38,017 bases of DNA from the NCBI RefSeq assembly GCF_019207025.1, contig NZ_JAEEGC010000116.1, positions 1-38,017 of the forward strand, read 5' to 3'. Within the stretch, counting starts at the first letter, position 1. Every line of letters begins with the position of its first letter. Below are positions 33,697 to 38,017 of the stretch, one piece after another. The DNA is from Clostridium thailandense (GTDB lineage: Bacteria > Bacillota > Clostridia > Clostridiales > Clostridiaceae). The position numbers and the translations under genes are program-made. Under the pieces are notes generated by a model. The model was not told where the DNA came from. It made no database searches and saw only the letters and a program-made list of their open reading frames with translations.

Positions 33697-34692
33697 CTAT
33701 GAAGAAGCTTTCATATTATCATTATTATTTACTTTTTCCTTTTTAAACGAAGCAACTATTTTAAATACAATTATCAAAATGGCAGCCCCAGCTACAGCTG
33801 AAATAATATATCCTATTTTTTCATTTATACCAGCTACACCATAATCAGGCATAAGTGCATTATAATTAAATCCATGTTCAAATGCACTAGGTACGTATCC
33901 CACTATGTCCTTCATTTCATCTGCTCCCCATTCTCCCCATGCAGTTCCACTAGCTAAAAGTCCTATTGGAGAAAGTATTATCATGGCAACAAGTAATCCG
34001 TATAATGATTTTCTATTTGTAGTTTTACCTTCATATATAACTCCTGGTGACATTTTTTTAACATATGAATATACTCCTGCAGTAACTGCACCTTCTAATA
34101 AGCCAACTAAAAGATGTGGTAACACCATAGCCGGTATAGCTACATTTAAAGCATAAGGACAATAAATAGCCGCACCTGTAGCATCTTTAAATAACATAGG
34201 TTGTATTCCAAATTCTATAGACGCACAAAAGGCTGCTGTAAGTATTCCTAAGTAACCTCCTACAAAAGCTGCTATGTATTCACCTTTATCACTTTTCATT
34301 CTATTTTTTATAAAACTATATGTGTAGTACCCTACAAATGGCATAACAAAAGCCATATTAAAGCAATTCGCTCCATAAGCAAGTATACCACCGTCTCCAA
34401 AGAACAACGCTTGAATAAGCAGTGCTATACTGACGGATATCGTAGCTGCATAAGGTCCTGCTAAGATTGCAATTAAAGTTGCCCCTACTGCGTGGGCTGT
34501 AGTTCCTCCTGGTAATGGAACATTAAACATCATAACTAGAAAAGAAACAGCAGCACAAACACCTAGTATAGGCATCTTCCTTTTACTTACTTCTTTCTTT
34601 ACTTTGTTTACTGCCTTTGTCCACACCGGTAACATTACTGCTCCCATAACAGCACAAGTTGATGGACTTAAATAATTATCTGGAATATGCAT
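33697..34692 (-). CDS. cbiM: CbiM/NikMN-type metal permease with fused C-terminal domain
   Basis: 331 residues. It starts directly with MHIPDNYLSPST, the Met-His metal-binding N terminus without a signal peptide, then has helices with PLPGGTTAHAVGAT (about 60-73) and FFGDGGILAYGANCFNMAF, both typical of CbiM/NikM. The C-terminal part (about 265-331) has an extracytoplasmic loop (FNYNALMPDYGVAGI) and a final helix, like the CbiN/NikN-type PDGLE extension, so this is probably a NikMN-like fusion. No Q or O partner adjoins. Co2+ or Ni2+ are the candidates; nickel would fit the ferredoxin and His-rich neighbours. AGGAGG precedes the ATG. Confidence 0.88.
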   Translation of the reverse strand: MHIPDNYLSPSTCAVMGAVMLPVWTKAVNKVKKEVSKRKMPILGVCAAVSFLVMMFNVPLPGGTTAHAVGATLIAILAGPYAATISVSIALLIQALFFGDGGILAYGANCFNMAFVMPFVGYYTYSFIKNRMKSDKGEYIAAFVGGYLGILTAAFCASIEFGIQPMLFKDATGAAIYCPYALNVAIPAMVLPHLLVGLLEGAVTAGVYSYVKKMSPGVIYEGKTTNRKSLYGLLVAMIILSPIGLLASGTAWGEWGADEMKDIVGYVPSAFEHGFNYNALMPDYGVAGINEKIGYIISAVAGAAILIIVFKIVASFKKEKVNNNDNMKASS

Positions 34693-34841
34693 AAATAATA
34701 CCTCCTAAGTTTTGTTATAGCATTTTAAATTTAAAATACTAAAAATTTAGATGTATTTTAAAACACATCTATTTCTATACTGAGCAATTATGATGCCAAA
34801 TAAATATCACTTAAAAAGCTTCATTAATCGACAAGTCAGTA

Positions 34842-34889
34842 TCAAAATGATATATTTTTGTTTCAAAATGAGAAACAGGATCAAAATGA
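34842..34889. repeat. three direct copies of the TCAAAATGA motif
   Basis: GTATCAAAATGATA, GTTTCAAAATGAGAAAC and GATCAAAATGATAC with cores at 34842, 34863 and 34881. They lie about 150-200 bases upstream of the CbiM-like start, partly within the decayed methyltransferase fragment. Confidence 0.65.
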
Positions 34890-34892
34890 TAC

Positions 34893-35100
34893 TACTGTTG
34901 AATTCTTCAGCTCTTTGATTCCAATATCTTCAAATGTTCATCTCCATTTTAATCACCTCCTCTATTACCAAATATATAACATTAAATGCTCTTTTAAAAT
35001 GTCTTTCTCTATACACTTCTTCATATCTAATACAGTTGTCCCTTTTATATTTAATACATCCTCTTTTGCTTTGATGATTACACTCCAATATAATTTTTTT
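34893..35100 (-). pseudogene. decayed copy of the mini-protein + methyltransferase pair
   Basis: On the minus strand, 35100-34967 reads KLYWSVIIKAKEDVLNIKGT, then TVLDMKKCIEKDILKEHLMLYIW and stop, nearly the same as residues 23-69 of the mini-protein at 37353-37562 but without its start. Directly after it, behind a GGAGG site, MEMNI, a stop and RYWNQRAEEFN match the N-terminal ERFWNQRAEEFN of the methyltransferase at 36495-37313 before homology ends in the repeat motif. So a second copy of this gene pair once existed here and has been truncated at both ends. Confidence 0.75.
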
Positions 35101-35101
35101 C

Positions 35102-35138
35102 AAAAAAAAATTGCTGACAAAATATACTTGTCAGCAAT
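35102..35138 (-). terminator. terminator of the His-rich protein gene
   Basis: 11-bp perfect stem ATTGCTGACAA / TTGTCAGCAAT with a 7-base loop, followed on the minus strand by nine T residues. Confidence 0.92.
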
Positions 35139-35157
35139 CCGAATATTTATTCCAAAG

Positions 35158-35619
35158 TTACATTTGTTGTAATTGCTCTTTTGTATGCTCATGAGTATGT
35201 AAGTGAGTATGTTCATGGTCATGTGTATGACTATGTTCATGTTCGTGTTCCGTATCTTTCTCCTCAGAACTCACCACCATACTTTTCCTAGCTTCCCTAA
35301 GCATATCATCTGCCTTTTGCATAAATTCTATAGCTCTTTGTATGGATTCTGATGTTTCCAATTTTCCCATTGATTTTGACTTTTCAACCCACTCTTTAAA
35401 TCCTTCTTCATGGGACTCATTATGTTCAACCCAATGAACTAATAAAACTTTTAAAGTTTCTTCTTCCTTGTTTAAATTTGATTTACACTCACAATCTGCA
35501 GATATTTCATTCACATGATTATGTCCACCATGAACATGTTCATGTGAATGCTCCTCATTGTCATGGCTATGTTCATGATCGTGATGGTTTTTGTATTCAT
35601 TTTTTTCATTGTAAATCAT
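35158..35619 (-). CDS. His-rich metal-binding protein
   Basis: 153 residues. N-terminal (about 12-36, HHDHEHSHDNEEHSHEHVHGGHNH) and C-terminal (about 124-146) histidine/acid clusters flank a helical core (VLLVHWVEHNESHEEGFKEWVEKSKSMGK, then IEFMQKADDMLREARK). No signal peptide, so it is cytoplasmic. His-rich proteins of this layout beside NikMN/CbiM genes are thought to buffer or store Ni2+/Co2+. It has its own strong terminator. Placed between the ferredoxin and the CbiM-like gene. Confidence 0.8.
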   Translation of the reverse strand: MIYNEKNEYKNHHDHEHSHDNEEHSHEHVHGGHNHVNEISADCECKSNLNKEEETLKVLLVHWVEHNESHEEGFKEWVEKSKSMGKLETSESIQRAIEFMQKADDMLREARKSMVVSSEEKDTEHEHEHSHTHDHEHTHLHTHEHTKEQLQQM

Positions 35620-35713
35620 AAATACACCTCATTTCTTTATATTTTAATTACAAAATCAAATAGTCCACAAGGGATATATTTGGTAATTACTCAAGTTCTT
35701 TTTTACTTCTTAA

Positions 35714-36103
35714 TTAATCTAATTTTTCTTGAATCTCAAGAATTCCCATCGGACATACTTTAACACAGATGCCACAAGCAATGCATTTGCTTGGATTAGG
35801 CTTATCTTCAGCTTTTACTATGATACCTTTAGGACATGCTTCAACACATTTAAGACAGCCCGTACATGCTTTTTTATCTATCATATATATACCCTTAGCA
35901 TTTTGTTTAATAGCTCCTTCAGGACATTTCTTAGCACATAAACCACATTGATTGCATGCTTTTACATTTGGAGAATTGTCTTTTTTTACATCAATTTTAA
36001 TGCATGGATTACCATAAGTTTTGTAAAATGCTTCAGAACAAGCTATTTCACAGCTTAAACAATTCATACATAAAGAACTATCACTGACAACTAATTTTTT
36101 CAT
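35714..36103 (-). CDS. polyferredoxin, four [4Fe-4S] clusters
   Basis: 129 residues with four CxxCxxCxxxC/P motifs: CMNCLSCEIAC (from residue 12), CNQCGLCAKKCP, CTGCLKCVEACP and CIACGICVKVCP. This is the layout of CooF/HycB/HydN-type electron-transfer subunits. No membrane helix. It may serve a nickel enzyme such as CO dehydrogenase or hydrogenase encoded elsewhere, but no catalytic partner is in the window. Confidence 0.88.
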   Translation of the reverse strand: MKKLVVSDSSLCMNCLSCEIACSEAFYKTYGNPCIKIDVKKDNSPNVKACNQCGLCAKKCPEGAIKQNAKGIYMIDKKACTGCLKCVEACPKGIIVKAEDKPNPSKCIACGICVKVCPMGILEIQEKLD

Positions 36104-36494
36104 TCCCTACCACCCCATATTATAAAATAATAGTCTTTTTAAACATACTTTTATACATAGCAAATTTTATGCCAATTACCGGTTTTAAATTTTAAATAGT
36201 TTAAATTAAACAAAAGGGGCTATTTTTCTATATATCTATTGTTAAAACAACTCCTTAATCAGGTATTTTTCAATATAAAAAGTTTCAAAACGATAAATTT
36301 CAAGTATCATTTTAAAACTTTTCTCATTTTGAAACTGCATTGATTTTATATTATTCTTGTTATCCACCCATATTATAACTACATCCCGGCTCGTTTCTAC
36401 TATCTTTTCTATATTCTTGTCCACTGTTGGAAGAATCTACTGTCAGTCTTATGTGTAATTCCCTAAATCTAAATATGCTTTGTATTTTCTGCTG
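36104..36494. other. 391-base intergenic region with TTTCAAAATGATA-like sites
   Basis: Between the methyltransferase and ferredoxin genes. It carries GTTTCAAAACGATA (about 36281), TATCATTTTAAAAC (about 36305) and CTCATTTTGAAAC (about 36323), variants of the operator-like motif found around the CbiM-like gene. A 60-codon minus frame at 36242-36424 begins with GTG and has no ribosome binding site; I do not consider it a gene. Confidence 0.55.
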
Positions 36495-37313
36495 CTACTT
36501 TTTCCAGCAAAGCCAAGCTATTTTAGCAGTTGTTTTTTCTTGTACCATGCCATCTACAGCTTTATCTTTTAAATAATCTTTAATAATAATTTTATCTTCT
36601 TGTGTTAAAACTTTTGTTCTCTCAAAATGGTTCAAAAACTCTGAATAGAGCTCATTTACAGATTTACATCTCTCCCAACTAGAATCTTTATAAATTATTT
36701 TAGGGTAATATCCCATATTCCACAATATATTAAAAGCATTATATATTTTATTTTCATGAGTATTATTCCCATTGCTATTAAAAATTTTTTTTGAAAGCTC
36801 ATCCTTTAAATTATCTTTTCTTTCTACAAATCCGCTTAAAAAATATAAATTTCTTCCATAGTTAATCATTTTGATAAGATCTTCATAACTGTCTATTGCT
36901 GGACTCATACAAGCAAAAACCATGTCAAATTTTTCTTTGCACTCAAACGCTTCTAAGTTCAATTCTGACCAAGGCTTTTTTATAAAAGCTATATTATTTA
37001 TACCCTTTTCCTTTGAATTATTTTTAGCATAAGTTATCATATTCTCAGAAATATCTGTAGCTATAACATACTCAGATATTTTAGAGAATTGCATGGAATA
37101 AAATCCTGTACCGCATCCTATATCTAATACATTTTCAAATCTAGGATGTTGTCCTACTTCAATAAAGTCTAATATACAAGAAAAATCTCTATTTTCTTTC
37201 TCCTGTATATCTTTTCTATTAAATTCTTCAGCTCTTTGATTCCAGAACCTTTCTTCCAGAGTATAGTATTTTTTTGAATTATCCCATGACTGTGAAAAAT
37301 ACTTTATATCCAT
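36495..37313 (-). CDS. class I SAM-dependent methyltransferase
   Basis: 272 residues with AGGAGG 9 bases before the ATG. The N-terminal segment has ERFWNQRAEEFN. Motif I VLDIGCGTGFYSMQF (about 63-77), VIATDISENMITYA and FDMVFACMSPAI give the SAM-binding fold. The ~100-residue C-terminal part (FNILWNMGYYPKIIYKD, then IAWLCWKK) is typical of small-molecule methyltransferases. The substrate is unknown. It follows the mini-protein gene by 39 bases, so the two form a pair; a decayed copy of the same pair lies at 34893-35100. Confidence 0.85.
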   Translation of the reverse strand: MDIKYFSQSWDNSKKYYTLEERFWNQRAEEFNRKDIQEKENRDFSCILDFIEVGQHPRFENVLDIGCGTGFYSMQFSKISEYVIATDISENMITYAKNNSKEKGINNIAFIKKPWSELNLEAFECKEKFDMVFACMSPAIDSYEDLIKMINYGRNLYFLSGFVERKDNLKDELSKKIFNSNGNNTHENKIYNAFNILWNMGYYPKIIYKDSSWERCKSVNELYSEFLNHFERTKVLTQEDKIIIKDYLKDKAVDGMVQEKTTAKIAWLCWKK

Positions 37314-37352
37314 ATAAAAAACCTCCTATGTTATAATTTATTCTTTACTCCA

Positions 37353-37562
37353 TTACCAAATATACAACATTAAATGCTCTTTAAAAATATCCTTCTCTAC
37401 ACACTCTTTCATATCTAACACAGGAGTAGCACACTTTATATTTAATACATCCTCTTTTGCTTTTATGACAATACTATTTTCTCCTAATTTGGGCCATATT
37501 GACAATACATCATTCTTCATAATGCGTTTTGATGATTTTAAATAATTTTTTGGAATATGCAT
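37353..37562 (-). CDS. mini-protein with CbiM-like N terminus and HLML-W C terminus
   Basis: 69 residues with GAGGAGG 7 bases before the ATG. The first 25 residues (MHIPKNYLKSSKRIM, then LSIWPK) echo the CbiM-like protein of this window (MHIPDNYLSPS, then LPVWTK), including the Met-His start used to ligate metal, but no membrane helices follow. The C-terminal half (VIKAKEDVLNIK, then EKDIFKEHLMLYIW) is shared with the RS8-controlled mini-protein and the remnant at 34967-35100. It may be a truncated CbiM derivative recruited as a metal-sensing or accessory peptide; function unknown. Confidence 0.68.
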   Translation of the reverse strand: MHIPKNYLKSSKRIMKNDVLSIWPKLGENSIVIKAKEDVLNIKCATPVLDMKECVEKDIFKEHLMLYIW

Positions 37563-37643
37563 AAAAAAACCTCCTCAATTTTCTCATATTGTTTAAATAA
37601 ACTTGATATATACTATCTCTTCTTTTATAAATAAATTAAATGT

Positions 37644-37683
37644 AAACTATAATGGTGTAAATATTTGGCCACCATTATAGTTT
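37644..37683. repeat. 14-bp inverted repeat upstream of the mini-protein gene
   Basis: AAACTATAATGGTG and its exact complement CACCATTATAGTTT with a 12-base spacer, about 80 bases upstream of the gene start. It could be a terminator of an incoming transcript (weak T-rich tail) or an operator. Confidence 0.55.
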
Positions 37684-37737
37684 CAAAAGAGTTTTAATGA
37701 GATTTTATTTAATAAGACAAAGGAACTATTAAAATGT

Positions 37738-37856
37738 ATAGATATCCACACCAGACAGTTAACTTATGCTCCTGGATGTATTGATGGATTTACCAAATGT
37801 AAAATTTTGTTTAATCACACCCTCCTATAGATAACCACACCAGAAAGTAAACTTAT
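37738..37856. repeat. pair of 30-base direct repeats
   Basis: 37738-37767 and 37827-37856 share 27 of 30 bases (core CCACACCAGA and AACTTAT), 89 bases apart. No ORF is visible around them. They could be a relic of a mobile element end. Confidence 0.6.
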
Positions 37857-37898
37857 ACGCAGGTAGATGTTACCAAAGCTGAAAGCACATATAAAAAC

Positions 37899-38017
37899 TT
37901 TTTTATCATTCTTAGCGAAGTATTTTAGAAAATCTTAGAAGCTTTTATATGTTTGAGGTACGAGTTTATAAAAGTTTCTTAGATTTTCAAAATACTGAGC
38001 TTTAGAATGATTAAAAA
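37899..38017. repeat. long imperfect inverted repeat at the window edge
   Basis: About 50-base arms (37899-37950 and 37967-38017) pair over most of their length around a ~16-base apex. The structure may continue past the window end. It could be a mobile-element end or a structured RNA. Confidence 0.55.

Noticed and set aside
36242..36424. 60-codon minus-strand ORF
   Set aside because: Begins with GTG without a ribosome binding site and overlaps the TTTCAAAATGATA-type motifs; nothing recognisable in it.

Overview
The window is AT-rich, uses strong AGGAGG-type ribosome binding sites and TTGACA-17-TATAAT promoters, and encodes cell-wall-binding-repeat (CWB2) surface proteins, an HD-GYP/GGDEF protein and a NikMN-like CbiM. 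This points to a chromosome segment of an anaerobic Gram-positive of the Clostridium type; I cannot name the species. Nearly everything concerns cobalt and corrinoids. There are eight cobalamin riboswitches in 38 kb. Each is followed by an intrinsic terminator, and seven are preceded by a clear sigma-A promoter.

Layout. (1) 115-4040, minus strand: riboswitch RS1, then cobK-cbiQ-cbiO-cbiM-cbiN (precorrin-6A reductase plus a complete ECF cobalt importer). (2) 4158-6963, plus strand: divergent riboswitch RS2, then an HD-GYP/GGDEF c-di-GMP protein and a miniature chemotaxis-receptor-like protein. (3) 6964-9617: a cysteine-rich small-domain gene, a decayed IS110-family element with a structured (bridge-RNA-like) left end, and riboswitch RS3, which now has no gene directly behind it. 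(4) 9724-11100: a TIM-barrel protein and a DUF3467 protein. (5) 11186-15865: riboswitch RS4, then a secreted DUF4430 protein and a 1031-residue secreted protein with an alpha/alpha-toroid-like domain. (6) 16002-26160: riboswitch RS5, then a 1219-residue CWB2 surface protein with two DUF4430 domains, EcfT, a fused EcfA-EcfA ATPase, an S component, a membrane-anchored DUF4430 protein, a secreted alpha/alpha-toroid protein and a second S component. (7) 26279-30714: two tandem riboswitches (RS7, RS6), each with its own promoter and terminator, then a 1149-residue CWB2/Ig-like surface protein. (8) 30740-33040: ECF S component, methyltransferase, riboswitch RS8, and two small unknown proteins. (9) 33697-37562: CbiM/NikMN-like permease, His-rich protein, 4x[4Fe-4S] ferredoxin, methyltransferase and a CbiM-N-terminus-like mini-protein, with a decayed copy of the last pair and several copies of a TTTCAAAATGATA motif.

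The main proposal concerns regions 5-6. DUF4430 is the family related to the C-terminal beta domain of animal transcobalamin/intrinsic factor, and the alpha/alpha toroid is the fold of their N-terminal domain. Both halves occur here as separate secreted or wall-anchored proteins beside a dedicated ECF importer, all under B12 riboswitches. I infer a Gram-positive surface corrinoid-capture system: transcobalamin-like binders on the wall handing B12 to CbrT-like S components. The ligand assignment is inferred from riboswitch control and fold relationships; no binding is shown by the sequence itself.
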